NCBI GenBank assembly: GCA_030674185.1
Contig: CM060312.1
Span: 32,647,813-32,711,812 of the forward strand
Length of the DNA: 64,000 bases
Direction of reading: 5' to 3'
Source: Monoplex corrugatus
Lineage: Eukaryota; Mollusca; Gastropoda; Littorinimorpha; Ranellidae
Shown: in pieces, positions 1-11,093 of the stretch
Layout: each line of letters opens with the position of its first letter
How positions within the stretch are numbered: position 1 is the stretch's first letter
Position numbers and translations under genes: made by a program
Notes under the pieces: generated by a model
What the model was told of the DNA's origin: nothing
The model's database searches: none
The model's input: the letters and a program-made list of their open reading frames with translations, nothing else

Positions 1-230
1 ACAACCATGACATCTTAAATGAACACAATTCCGTTGGAAAATGTTAGGGATTTCAGATATCTTGGATATGTAAAAACTGATGATGGAACCTGCTCCAAAG
101 ACATCAAAATAAGAATTGGAATGGTAAAGCAAGAAAAAAAAACATGGTCCAACTCAGCAAGATCTGAAAAGACAAGAGGCATACCAAATGGCCTGAAAGT
201 TAGACTTTTAAACTGGGACAGATAAAATAG
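1..230 (+). mobile_element. LINE reverse-transcriptase fragment (family A, RT C-terminal part)
   Basis: The frame from position 19 reads a 68-residue stretch containing FRYLGYVKTDDGTCSKDIK followed by IRIGMVKQ. A YLG box, then a D-G-x-C-x-x-(D/E)-I-K run, then R-I-G-x-x-K, is the usual order just after the palm of non-LTR retrotransposon reverse transcriptases. The frame decays after about residue 35 and a stop follows, so this is a dead fragment. The minus-strand tail at 17400-17800 may be another part of the same kind of LINE, because both differ from the family with tails near 8.5, 14, 24, 41, 48.8 and 49.8 kb. The fragment enters from the left edge, so its 5' extent is unknown. Confidence 0.65.
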
Positions 231-261
231 TGGTGAATAAAAAGAAGACTGCCCAGAGGCG

Positions 262-272
262 ATGATCCTTAA

Positions 273-305
<33 letters not shown>

Positions 306-323
306 GACACAGAGAGAGACCCA
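262..323. repeat. (GA)n/(CAGA)n microsatellite
   Basis: Alternating GA and CAGA units lie just upstream of the SLC26 exon region. The (CAGA)n composition recurs on the opposite strand at 985-1020. Confidence 0.85.
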
Positions 324-361
324 TGCATAAAAATGTACTATTCTTGTTCATCCTTTCTCAG

Positions 362-590
362 CAAGAAGACACCACCAGGGAACGAGATCACGAAGGAAAT
401 TACACGCCACCACCAAGAGAAATCACAACAACAACACCGACAACAACAACAACAACAACAACAACAGGAGACAACATACCCTTACCATCACCAGCAGCAG
501 ATTGCCCCACAAGCATTGTGGTCGAGGTCGCGGGCCGAAAACCTGCATCAGACTATAGCGGAAGCGAGAAGGCCCATCATCCTCCACTAG
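362..590 (+). other. Possible 5' part of the SLC26 exon, with an (ACA)n tract
   Basis: A good splice acceptor (a pyrimidine tract ending TTTCTCAG at 354-361) precedes 362. From there the frame starting CAAGAAGAC stays open and reads a hydrophilic stretch with a poly-Thr tract made by (ACA)n at about 426-470, then a less repetitive segment with GDNIPLPSPAADCPTS. This suits the variable intervening loop of an animal STAS domain. However, this frame is one register off from the confirmed STAS frame at 591-765. In the STAS frame there is a TAG at 556-558. Either a one-base indel (sequencing error or polymorphism) lies between about 480 and 650, or the exon really starts near 591 and this stretch is intronic. 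Confidence 0.35.
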
Positions 591-765
591 AAGCCTTCCC
601 GAGGATGTGGCAGAGGCTCGGTATCATGATGATGATGACGACGATGATGATGACGTCATTGCGGCTGCTGTCACCTTGCCCACTGTCACTGACGTGTATT
701 TCATCGTCATCGACTGCACCACAATGAGTTACGTCGACTCAGTGGGTGTTAAAGTGTTACAGCAG
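591..765 (+). CDS. SLC26-family anion transporter, exon with STAS core strand (5' border uncertain)
   Basis: SLC26 proteins are membrane anion exchangers or channels (sulfate, chloride, bicarbonate, iodide, oxalate) with a C-terminal cytoplasmic STAS domain. This exon reads SLPEDVAEAR, a run of nine Asp from (GAT/GAC)n, a hydrophobic stretch, then VIDCTTMSYVDSVGVKVLQQ. The pattern hydrophobic-x-D-C/F...(V/M)DSVGVK is the diagnostic central strand and turn of animal SLC26 STAS domains. The acidic run fits the poorly conserved intervening loop before it. The exon ends CAG|GTATGG at 765/766 in phase 0. Its 5' border is not fixed. An AG at 589-590 gives an in-frame start at 591, an AG at 612-613 is another option, and a longer exon from 362 would need a frameshift. 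The transmembrane part must lie left of the window. Which SLC26 paralogue it is cannot be told from this segment. Confidence 0.8.
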
Positions 766-979
766 GTATGGAACTGTGGGTATGGTTCAAAGACGATTTA
801 TAATGCCTTTGGTGTGGGTGTTGAAAAGAGGGTGGGGGTGGGGTTGGGGTTCAGGTTGGAGGTGGAAGTGGTGGTGGTGGAACGGGCTGGCGAAGGTGTA
901 CGTATGTATGTATGCAGGAGAGAACTTTCCTTTTTTTTTTTTTCGAGTTTTATTCTTATTCTTAAGTTCTGTATTTCAT

Positions 980-1029
980 TCTCCGACTGTCTGTCTGTCT
1001 GTCTGCCTGTCTGTCTCTCTCTGTCTCTG

Positions 1030-1089
<60 letters not shown>

Positions 1090-1340
1090 TCTTCTTCTTC
1101 TTCTTCTGAATGCATGTATATGAGTGTGTGTCTGATGCTGTGTGTATACTACGTGCGTGTGAGTGTGTGTATATGTGTGAGTGTTTGTGTGTGTATACTG
1201 GGAGATTTGTTTTTGGTGTATAATAGGAGGGGGGACTATGTCTGCGAGCAGGAGTTGTGTGTGGTGTGTGTGTGTGTCTGTGTCTGTGTGTGTGTATGTG
1301 TCTGTGTGTGTGTGTGTGAATGTATGTGTATATGTGTATA
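980..1340. repeat. (CTGT)n/(CT)n followed by imperfect (GT)n microsatellites
   Basis: Pyrimidine (CTGT)n and (CT)n units at 985-1105 pass into imperfect GT repeats at 1110-1340. They lie within the 653-bp intron between the first two SLC26 exons. The long open frames over this stretch are repeat artefacts. Confidence 0.9.
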
Positions 1341-1418
1341 TAGACGGATACATAACTTTGGCCACACTAATGAAATGTGTATCCAAGTTGTTTTAGTTTT
1401 CAGTTTGGTCTCTTTCAG

Positions 1419-1473
1419 GTGATCACAGAACTGAGAAGTTACTCCATTCAAGTGTTTTTTGCTCACTGCAAAG
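1419..1473 (+). CDS. SLC26-family anion transporter, 55-bp STAS exon
   Basis: The acceptor CTCTTTCAG ends at 1418 and the donor AAAG|GTATAA begins at 1474. The 55-nt exon starts in phase 0, matching the end of the previous exon, and leaves one base over. It encodes [18 protein letters not shown], the helix and following strand after the DSVGVK turn in the STAS fold. Its small size, borders and position in the domain all agree with splicing to 765 on the left and 5908 on the right. This is the exon that makes the SLC26 call firm, because three separate pieces join without a frame break. Confidence 0.88.
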
Positions 1474-1485
1474 GTATAACCCTTC

Positions 1486-1636
1486 GTGCGTATGTGTGTG
1501 TACGTTTGTGTGTGTCTGTGTCTGTGTCTGTGTCTGTGTCTGTGTCTCTGTCTGTGTTGTGTGTGATGTGTGTGTGTGCAAGTGTGTGTGTGTGTGTGCG
1601 CGCGCGCGCCCACGCTCGCGTGCGTGCGTGATCAGT
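1486..1636. repeat. (GT)n/(CTGTGT)n and CG-alternating microsatellite
   Basis: GT and CTGTGT units directly follow the 55-bp exon's donor, ending in an alternating CG/GC run at about 1598-1630. Alternating purine-pyrimidine DNA of this kind can adopt Z-DNA in principle. Confidence 0.85.
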
Positions 1637-1989
1637 TATTTGCTTTTAAAGTTCATATTTTTAGGAAGATTAAAACATGTTATGACTCTTCGAAAATGAT
1701 AATTATGATAGATAGCCTTATAAACAGACACGAAGTTGACAGTTCTGTTTGTTAACTTTTGCAGCTTCCTATCAGAAGTTTGATAAAATACTGATATGTT
1801 AAAAAGAAGAAAAAAAAAAACAAATGCGAAGGAACGCTGATAGAATAATGCAGAATAATGCACATTATCTTATATGTGTATTCACAAAGTATCATGTTTT
1901 ACGGCGTTTTCGAATTATACTAGTATTTACATAGTTTCTGTACCTTACAGATCAGCTTCTGAGACAGCAGAATTTTGTCAGTATTCTTC

Positions 1990-2105
1990 TTACATTTTTT
2001 TCTGCTTTTTCTTGTTCGTCTTCTTTGTCTTCTGCTTCTTTTTCTTTCTCTCCTTCTGTGTCTCCTTCTTCTGCTTTATCTGTTTATTCATTCATTTATT
2101 TATGT

Positions 2106-2137
<32 letters not shown>

Positions 2138-2450
2138 TTCATTCATTCATTTAATTGTTTGATTGTTTATTTATTCAGTTATATATTTCCCTATGTATAT
2201 TTATTTATTCATTTTAGTTAGTTAATTACTTAGTTACTTACTTACTTAGTTAGTTGGTTGGTTGGTTGGCTGGCTGGCTGGCTGGGTTGGTTGGTTAGTT
2301 GTTTAGTTATTTGAGTTGGTCGGTCGGCTGGCTGGCTGGCTAGACTGGCTGGCTGGTTGGTTGGTTGGTTAGTTAGTCAGTTAGTTAGTTAGTTAGTTAG
2401 TTAGTCAGTTAGTTAGTTAGTTAGTTAATTTGTTTGTTTGTTTTATCCCT
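1990..2450. repeat. Tetranucleotide-rich intronic tract: (TTTA)n, (GGTT/GGCT)n, (TTAG)n
   Basis: Pyrimidine-rich sequence at 1990-2080 is followed by (ATTT)n to about 2215, GGTT and GGCT units to about 2370, and (TTAG)n to about 2430. All lie inside the large SLC26 intron. No coding potential was seen. Confidence 0.85.
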
Positions 2451-2769
2451 TGGAATTAGACTGACATGCCAGTCTGCGAGATGAAAGATGCAGTTCTGTC
2501 CAGCTCAGTGTTGCACTGCTGAAACCTTTGGTGCGTAGTGGAGTTGTGGACATCTCTACTATATATGGTCTTCATGACTGCACGTGCAGATTGCTGGTGG
2601 CGTCATGGTTGTTTTCGTAATCGCGTGGACCTTTGAGTCTAATGAGGTCTGTACGTTGTCGTGACAATCACAGTCCGCTGCCAGCTGTCTAGAATGATAT
2701 TCATATCTTAGAATGATATCCACGCCTTTTGATGATTAGGCCTAGAGCCACTCTGACGAGTGTCCTCCC

Positions 2770-2888
2770 AAGTTTCAGTTTCAGTTTCAGTTTCTCAAGA
2801 TGGCATGTCCGCTTTCGGAATAAGTTCCATAGGTACTGACACCACAGATGCATGTGATGGATTAGATCCAAAAACTGATCAAGGAGAA
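2770..2888 (+). mobile_element. SINE family 1 copy (CAGTTTCAGTTTCTCAAG head)
   Basis: The copy starts with repeated CAGTTT units, then CTCAAG, a stretch resembling the head of the copies at 23335-23515, 24722-24830 and 26300-26465, and CACAGATGCATGTGATGG. Its right end abuts the first unit of the 27-bp satellite near 2889. I recall similar repeats as common in marine snail genomes, which is memory and not a search result. Confidence 0.7.
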
Positions 2889-5862
2889 AACTGTATAAAA
2901 TACTTTGTATCCACAGACTGTATACAATATTTTGTATCCACAGACTGTATAAAATACTTTGTATCCATAGACTGTATAAAATACTTTGTATCCATAGACT
3001 GTATAAAATACTTTGTATCCACAGACTGTATAAAATACTTTATATCCACAGACTGTATAAAATACTTTGTATCCATAGACTGTATAAAATACTTTGTATC
3101 CACAGACTGTATAAAATACTTTGTATCCACAGACTGTATAAAATACTTTGTATCCATAGACTGTATAAAATACTTTGTATCCACAGACTGTATAAAATAC
3201 TTTGTATCCACAGACTGTATAAAATACTTTGTATCCATAGACTGTATAAAATACTTTGTATCCACAGACTGTATAAAAATACTTTGTATCCACAGACTGT
3301 ATAAAATACTTTGTATCCACAGACTGTATAAAATACTTTGTATCCATAGACTGTATAAAATACTTTGTATCCACAGACTGTATAAAATACTTTGTGTCCA
3401 CAGACTGTATAAAATACTTTGTATCCGAGGACTGTGTAAAATACTTTGTATCCACAGACTGTATAAAATACTTTGTATCCGAGGACTGTATAAAATACTT
3501 TGTATCCACAGACTGTATAAAATACTTTGTATCCACAGACTGTATAAAATACTTTGTATCCGAGGACTGTATAAAATACTTTGTATCCATAGACTGTATA
3601 AAATACTTTGTATCCACAGACTGTATAAAATACTTTGTATCCATAGACTGTATAAAATCCTTTGTATCCACAGATTGTATAAAATACTTTGTATCCACAG
3701 ACTGTATAAAATACTTTGTATCCACAGACTGTATAAAATACTTTGTATCCACAGACTGTATAAAATACTTTGTATCAATAGACTTTAAAATACTTTGTAT
3801 CCACAGACTGTATAAAATACTTTGTATCCATAGACTGTATAAAATACTTTGTGTCCACAGACTGTATAAAATACTTTGTATCCGAGGACTGTGTAAAATA
3901 CTTTGTATCCACAGACTGTATAAAATACTTTGTATCGAGGACTGTATAAAATACTTTGTATCCACAGACTGTATAAAATACTTTGTATCCACAGACTGTA
4001 TAAAATACTTTGTATCCGAGGACTGTATAAAATACTTTGTATCCATAGACTGTATAAAATACTTTGTATCCACAGACTGTATAAAATACTTTGTATCCAT
4101 AGACTGTATAAAATCCTTTGTATCCACAGATTGTATAAAATACTTTGTATCCACAGACTGTATAAAATACTTTGTATCCACAGACTGTATAAAATACTTT
4201 GTATTCGAGGACTGTGTAAAATCCTTTGTGTCCACAGACTGTATAAAATACTTTGTATTCGAGGACTGTGTAAAATCCTTTGTGTCCACAGACTGTATAA
4301 AATACTTTGTATCCATAGACTGTATAAAATACTTTGTATCCACAGACTGTATAAAATACTTTGTATCCACAGACTGTATAAAATTTTGTATCCGAGGACT
4401 GTATAAAATACTTTGTATCCACAGACTGTATAAAATACTTTGTATCCGAGGACTGTATAAAATACTTTGTATCCACAGACTGTATAAAATACTTTGTATC
4501 CGAGGACTGTATAAAATACTTTGTATCCATAGACTGTATAAAATACTTTGTATCCGAGGACTGTATAAAATACTTTGTATCCATAGACTGTATAAAATAC
4601 TTTGTATCCGAGGACTGTATAAAATACTTTGTATCCACAGACTGTATAAAACACTTTGTATCCACAGACTGTATAAAATACTTTGTATCCATAGACTGTA
4701 TAAAATACTTTGTATCCACAGATTGTATAAAATACTTTGTATCCACAGACTGTATAAAATACTTTGTATCCACAGACTGTATAAAATACTTTGTATCCAC
4801 AGACTGTATAAAATACTTTGTATCCACAGACTGTATAAAATACTTTGTATCCATAGACTGTGTAAAATACTTTGTATCCACAGACTGTATAAAATACTTT
4901 GTATCCACAGACTGTATAAAATACTTTGTATCCACAGACTGTATAAAATACTTTGTATCCACAGACTGTATAAAATACTTTGTATCCACAGACTGTATAA
5001 AATACTTTGTATCCACAGACTGTATAAAATACTTTGTATCCACAGACTGTATAAAATACTTTGTATCCACAGACTGTATAAAATACTTTGTATCCACAGA
5101 TTGTATAAAATACTTTGTATCCACAGACTGTATAAAATACTTTGTATCCACAGACTGTGTAAAATCCTTTGTATCCACAGATTGTATAAAATACTTTGTA
5201 TCCATAGACTGTATAAAATACTTTGTATTCGAGGACTGTGTAAAATCCTTTGTATCCAAGGACTGTATAAAATACTTTGTATTCGAGGACTGTATAAAAT
5301 ACTTTGTATCCAAGGACTGTATAAAATACTTTGTATCCGAGGACTGTGTAAAATCCTTTGTGTCCACAGACTGTATAAAATACTTTGTATCCACAGACTG
5401 TATAAAATACTTTGTATCCGAGGACTGTGTAAAATCCTTTGTATCCATAGACTGTATAAAATACTTTGTATCCACAGACTGTATAAAATACTTTGTATCC
5501 ACAGACTGTATAAAATACTTTGTATTCGAGGACTGTGTAAAATCCTTTGTATCCAAGGACTGTATAAAATACTTTGTATCCACAGACTGTATAAATTTTT
5601 TTTGTATCCACAGACTGTATAAAATACATTGTGTCCAAGGACTGTGTAAAATCCTTTGTATCCACAGACTGTATAAAACGCTTTGTATCCACAGACTGTA
5701 TGAAATATTTTGTATCCACAGACTGTATAAAATACTTTGTGTCCACAGACTGTACAAAATTTTTCTGTATCCACAGACTGTATAAAATATTTTGTATCCA
5801 CAGACTGTAAAATACTCTGTATCCACAGACTGTGTGAAATACTTTGTATCCACAGACTGTTG
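2889..5862 (+). repeat. 27-bp minisatellite array, about 110 copies, inside an SLC26 intron
   Basis: The unit is ACTGTATAAAATACTTTG plus TATCCACAG (27 bp). Variants replace CCACAG with CCATAG, CCGAGG, TTCGAGG or CCAAGG, and TATAAAATAC with TGTAAAATCC. Because 27 is divisible by 3, frames stay open over hundreds of codons on both strands and produce false proteins of up to about 1000 residues with 9-residue repeats. A block of 17 variant units near 3390-3790 recurs in the same order from about 3850, offset by 457 bp (17 x 27 minus a 2-bp deletion near 3783). Units at about 4389-4640 alternate GAGG and CACAG/CATAG types. Units at about 4640-5150 are nearly uniform. Every unit carries a TATAAAA string, and most end in an acceptor-like TATCCACAG. 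Confidence 0.97.
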
Positions 5863-5907
5863 TTTGTGATGCTGAATATTGACATATTTTTGCATTATTT
5901 TTGACAG

Positions 5908-6029
5908 GGGCTGTGCGGGATATGTTTGAGAAAACGGACTTCTACAAAACCAGTGACAAGGAGTGCTTGTTTTTGACCGTGCATGACGCGGTGTTGTACG
6001 CACAGCGACTTCTGGCAATCGTAGAAGGG
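5908..6029 (+). CDS. SLC26-family anion transporter, exon with C-terminal STAS helices
   Basis: The acceptor TTTTTGACAG ends at 5907. The exon starts by completing the codon left open at 1473 (a Gly) and reads AVRDMFEKTDFYK, then LFLTVHDAVLYAQRLLAIVE and a final Gly. The (F/L)-x-T/S-V/I-H-D-A-(V/I)-L-Y motif is the hallmark C-terminal helix of animal SLC26 STAS domains. The exon ends GGG|GTAAGG at 6029/6030 in phase 0. If the donor were not used, the frame would run 23 codons to a TAA at 6096-6098. The near-consensus donor and the lack of an AATAAA soon after 6098 favour splicing. No phase-0 tail exon was recognised downstream. Confidence 0.88.
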
Positions 6030-6199
6030 GTAAGGTCTGGTGTAGGTAATAGTGATGATATGAATAATGTGCTATGTCTGGATGTAGAATCAAATTAATG
6101 CACACACTCTTTTCGTTCACTCAAACATTCACTCACTTTGACAAAAACAACTTAAGGGAATGAGCTAATTCATACTTGGAAGGGGCAGGATGGGGGGGG

Positions 6200-7160
6200 G
6201 GGACAGGAGAGGGATGGAATGAGGGGAGGGTGACGTGGAGGAAAGTGACAGAGGATGCAGGCAAAGTAGACAGAACACAGTGTTACAATAATCCACCCGA
6301 GTAAAGAGAAGTCGTGAGTTTAGATGCTACTTCAGTTATAAGATACTTGCGAATAGAACTGGGCGCCACATTCGACAGGAATAGGACTGACAGGTTTGGC
6401 TAATGAGCTGTCTGCATAGACAGCTGAGGATCAAGAACAACGCCTAGGTTCTTGACTGAATCAGAAAATAATTATAATAGTATAATCACCTAATCGGATA
6501 GGACAGACTGTTACTGAAAAAAGGTGCCACTGACCATTGCTTCTGTCGTAATCTCCGTTTAATTGTAGTTTGTTTTGTGTCCTCTTGTCCTCGATTTGAA
6601 TGCAGCGATCAGAAGCTTCATTAAGAAGAGTTGACAGTTTTTCAGGAGATGCACTGTTGTAGAGGAGGGAGTCATCAGCATAGAAATGATATTTGATGTT
6701 GTACTGACTGATGACGTTGGCAAGTGATGATGAGATGTAGAGTGTAAAAAAGACTGGCCCAAGTACAGAACCCTGGGGGACCACATACGTAAATTTAATT
6801 GACTGAGATTAGGACTTACTCACCATGACCATCAGAAAGCAATCAGACAGATGTGACAGAAACCTATAAAGAGCACTACTTTGGATTCGAAATATAATTA
6901 TGTTCAGACGAGACAAAAGGATAGGGTAGTCGATGGTATCAAAAGCGGCAGAAAGATTTTAAAAAATAAGTAGGGAAATTTGGCCATAGTCAGCTGAAAG
7001 CAACCTATCATTCTTGCTCAGAAGGGTAGCCAGATTGCAAAGGATGAGAAAGATTGTTGACTGATAGATGATCATTCAGTTGTTTGAGAACAATTTTTTT
7101 TAGTCAACCCACCCAGGTTATTGGCTGAGAGATGATCATTCAGCCACTTTCTCAGTCAGT
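6200..7160 (-). mobile_element. Degraded LINE (CR1/L2/Jockey-like) reverse-transcriptase fragment
   Basis: On the minus strand, starting near 6960, one reads LSAAFDTIDYPILLSRLN, a degraded stretch, then VPQGSVLGPVFFTLYIS, YHFYADDSLLYNSASPEKLS, and near 6450-6400 SVKNLGVVLDPQLSMQ. These are the RT boxes in the right order: AFDTIDH-like, PQGSVLGP, the YADD catalytic box, and the NLGV-D-L stretch of CR1/L2/Jockey-type LINEs. Several frameshifts and stops separate them. The 3' end is lost in GC-rich sequence near 6200, and the 5' end is truncated within RT. It lies opposite to, and just downstream of, the last SLC26 exon. Confidence 0.8.
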
Positions 7161-7469
7161 CCACAAAATCCCCCTCATCCAGACTTTCTGCGTATAATTT
7201 TGTTTACGATTGCGAGCGCTAGGTAAAGCCACATAGTAACCTATTTAAGTTTCAGATCTTTGATGTTTTGCCATCTGTACTTGTCAGGATGTAACAGATG
7301 GGGACAGAAGGAGCAGCAAAACATCGCTGGAGAGCATTCAAGAACATCACAGTCTGTGTGATTCCACAGTAGGCAGGCTGGGCACATGTGCTGGCACGGG
7401 CAGAGGGGACATAAACATGCCTTCTTTGTTTAGGGGTGATGAATGTACAAAGGTGATAGCCTGCTCGGT

Positions 7470-8066
<597 letters not shown>

Positions 8067-8240
8067 TTACTCTCGTTTGTTCTACGTGTTCATGATTTTT
8101 TTTTTTATTCCTGTTTGCTTGCCTGCTTGTTGTCGTGCGTACGCGATTTCCTGCATGTTTCTTTGCTTTCTTTCTTTCTTTGGTATCAGTCATTCTTTCT
8201 TTCCTTCATCTCTTCTCTCTTTCCTTGTTTCATCCATTTG

Positions 8241-8315
8241 TCGCTCATTCATTCATTCATTCATTCATCCGTTCGTTCATTCATTCATTCATTCATTCAT
8301 TCATCCGTTCGTTCA
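8241..8315. repeat. (ATTC)n with two ATCCGTTCGTTC interruptions
   Basis: Two blocks of (ATTC)n are each followed by CATCCGTTCGTTC, so this is a duplicated compound tetranucleotide tract. Confidence 0.85.
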
Positions 8316-8466
8316 TTATTACTTTCTTTTCTCTCAGTCTTACAAACTTTTGATCAGTTTGTTGGTTTGCTTCTTTTCAGATGTAAGCTCCTTCCAACTG
8401 GACAGACAGAAAAGTGACCTGGTGAGAAAAATTCATCCTTGTGTCTACACTTCCCAGATACCTGTC

Positions 8467-8700
8467 TTTATAGACCATTTTATGAGGAAAGGGGAATTAG
8501 AGCACCTGGTCACAACAGGAAAGCTGGAGGGAAAGAAAACACCAGGTAGACCCAGGGGGAAAATATTGGACGGACTTGCAGGGTGGCTGAGGACAGAAAG
8601 GGTGGAAGATGCGTTTGCCGCGACAAGGGATAGATGCATATTATGGAGGGCCATGATCGCCAACGCCATGCGTCAGGACACATGATGATGATGAGATACC
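8467..8700 (+). mobile_element. LINE family B 3' tail, 5'-truncated (copy 1)
   Basis: The frame reads FMRKGELEHLVTTGKLEGK, then TPGRPRGKILDGLAGWLRTE and MIANAMRQDT, then TGA inside a short (GAT)n tail. Five other places in the window carry the same tail (14130, 23990, 40960, 48674 on minus, 49757). The R-x-I-x-H-F-(M)-R-K and GRPR motifs are typical of the C-terminus of non-LTR retrotransposon ORF2. Everything upstream of the H-F-M-R-K motif is missing, which is 5' truncation. Confidence 0.8.
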
Positions 8701-8860
8701 TGTCTGACAGAACAAAGCCACCGGAACTGACTATTCTGTTTTTTTAAATACATCTTTTGTTCAGACTCACATGACATGTTTATGATTTACATGATGCCTT
8801 TATAAGGACACCTGGACGAGATGCATGATTCATAATTGAATCGCAAAGGCAAGCTCATCT

Positions 8861-10288
8861 TTAACCCTTTGACTCCCGCACACTGTCTGACTGCATCCAG
8901 CATTGCCAACCATGCTAGCAAAACAAAAACTTAACCATTTGACTCCGTCACCCTATCCACTAGCATCCTGCATCGTCATCAATGATAGCAAAACTCCCTC
9001 ACCCTATCCACTAGCATCCTGCATCGTCATCAGTGATAGCAAAACTCCCTCACCCTATCCACTAGCATCCTGCATCGTCATCAATGATAGCAAAACTCCC
9101 TCACCCTATCCACTAGCATCCTGCATCGTCATCAATGATAGCAAAACTCCCTCACCTATCCACTAGCATCCTGCATCGTCATCAATGATAGCAAAACTCC
9201 CTCACCCTATCCACTAGCATCCTGCATCGTCATCAATGATAGCAAAACTCCCTCACCCTATCCACTAGCATCCTGCATCGTCATCAATGATAGCAAAACT
9301 CCCTCACCCTATCCACTAGCATCCTGCATCGTCATCAATGATAGCAAAACTCCCTCACCCAATCCACTAGCATCCTGCATCGTCATCAATGATAGCAAAA
9401 CTCCCTCACCCTATCCACTAGCATCCTGCATCGTCATCAATGATAGCAAAACTCCCTCACCCTATCCACTTGCATCCTGCATCGTCATCAATGATAGCAA
9501 AGCAAAAACTTAACCCTTTGACTCCCTCACCCTATCCACTAGCATCCTGCATGCATCGTCATCAATGATAGCAAAACTCCCTCACCCTATCCAATAGCAT
9601 CCTGCATCGTCATCAATGATAGCAAAGCAAAAACTTAACCCTTTGACTCCCTCACCCTATTGACTAGTATCCTGCATGGTCATCAATGATAGCAAAACTC
9701 CCTCACCTATCCACTAGCATCCTGCATCGTCATCAATGATAGCAAAGCAAAAACTTAACCCTTTGATTCCTTCATCATATCCAATAACATCCTGCATCGT
9801 CATCAGTGATAACAAAGCAAAAACTTAACCCTTTGACTCCCTCGCCCTATCCATTAGCATCCTGCGACAGTGACAGCAAAGCATATACTCAACCCTTTGA
9901 CTCCCTCGCCTTATCCATTAGCATCCTGCATGATCATCAGTGATAGCGAAGCAAAACTTTAACCCTTTGACTCCCTCGCCCTATCCACTAGCATCCTGCA
10001 TCGTCATCAATGATAGCGAAGCAAAAACTTAACCCTTAGACTCCTTCACCCTATCCACTAGCATCCTGCTTGGTCATCAATGATAGCGAAGCAAAGACTT
10101 AACCTTTTGAGTCCCTCACCCTATCCACTAGCATCCTGCATCGTCATCAATGATAGCAAAGCAAAAACTTAACCCTTTGACTCCCTCACCCTATCCACCA
10201 GCAGGAAGCTGGTGGAGAGAGTGAAGGAGTCAAAAGGGTTAATTTTTTTTGCAGTTGACGGACTGGGGTGCGGGAGTGAAAGGGTTAA
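8861..10288 (+). mobile_element. TTAA-flanked MITE whose interior has expanded into a minisatellite
   Basis: The left end reads TTAACCCTTTGACTCCCGCA and the right end reads GTGCGGGAGTGAAAGGGTTAA-like, which are inverted ends with TTAA, as in piggyBac-like elements. The same ends bound a compact ~193-bp element at 11094-11286. Here the inside is a tandem array. From about 8940 the units are 51 bp (ACTCCCTCACCCTATCCACT, then AGCATCCTGCATCGTCATCA, then ATGATAGCAAA). From about 9500 to 10190 longer units add GCAAAAACTTAACCCTTTG (about 70 bp). The CTAGCATCCTGCAT and GCAAAGCAAAAAC parts match the inner sequence of the compact copies. No transposase is present. Confidence 0.85.
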
Positions 10289-10474
10289 AGCTCCAGTAAG
10301 TCGTGTCAGTGAAAACAGCCGGCACGCTCGCCCACCAGAGATGCAGAGTGTGCAACAACATACCGGTACATGTAGAGTGGAGTGTGGCCAGCTCTGTTGA
10401 CAGTTTGAACTTGTCAGTGCTCTTACTAAGAAGTGTAATGACATATACTACACAGTGAGTCCAAATCAGTCTGG

Positions 10475-10606
10475 AGAATAGCGCTACAAATAATGATGCA
10501 TATATGGAGAATAGCGCTACAAATAATGATGCATATATGGAGAATAGCGCTACAAATAATGATGCATATATGGAGACTAGCGCTACAAATAATGATGTAT
10601 AATAAT
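10475..10606. repeat. 34-bp tandem repeat, about 4 copies
   Basis: The unit GGAGAATAGCGCTACAAATA plus ATGATGCATATAT occurs four times, the last copies diverging (ACTAGCGC, TGATGTATAA). It lies to the right of the expanded MITE. Confidence 0.85.
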
Positions 10607-10719
10607 TATCTGACAGATTACTTGGGCCTCTCAAAACCCTATGCCCTGGCAAAAGCAAAAGAGGAGGAAAAGAAAAAAAAAAGAAAGAATAAAATGAAAT
10701 GAAATGAAATGAATAAATA

Positions 10720-11030
10720 AACAAAAGAAAGAGAGAGAGGGAGAGAAAGATAGAGAGATGGAGATAGACAGATAGATAGACAGATGGATAGACAGACAGA
10801 TTAGATAGATAGATAGATAGAAAGATAGGTAGGCAGAGTTAGATAGATAGGTAGAAAGGTAGGTAGACAGAGAGACAGATAGATAGATAGATAGACAAAC
10901 AGACAGACAGATATACAGACAGACAGATGGATGGATAGATAGATAGACAGCCAGACAGGCAGATAGATATATGGATAGACAGACATATAGATAGATATAT
11001 AGATAGACAGACAGATAGATAGATAGATCA
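10720..11030. repeat. (GATA)n/(GACA)n microsatellite
   Basis: GATA, GACA and AGAT units with CAGA interruptions run for about 300 bp. Long frames on the minus strand reading [11 protein letters not shown] runs are artefacts of this array. Confidence 0.9.
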
Positions 11031-11093
11031 TACGAACTGTGAAATAATGACATCATTGGAATGATTGGAGCATTGAGATGGGCAACTGAATCT

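Noticed and set aside
2862..5885. Open frames of 742-1007 codons on both strands
   Set aside because: They are the 27-bp array read as 9-residue repeats. All three frames on both strands stay open for the same reason, and the array is within an intron.
8940..10190. CRISPR-like look of the 51-bp repeats
   Set aside because: Units are directly joined without unique spacers, the host is an animal, and the ends are MITE ends.
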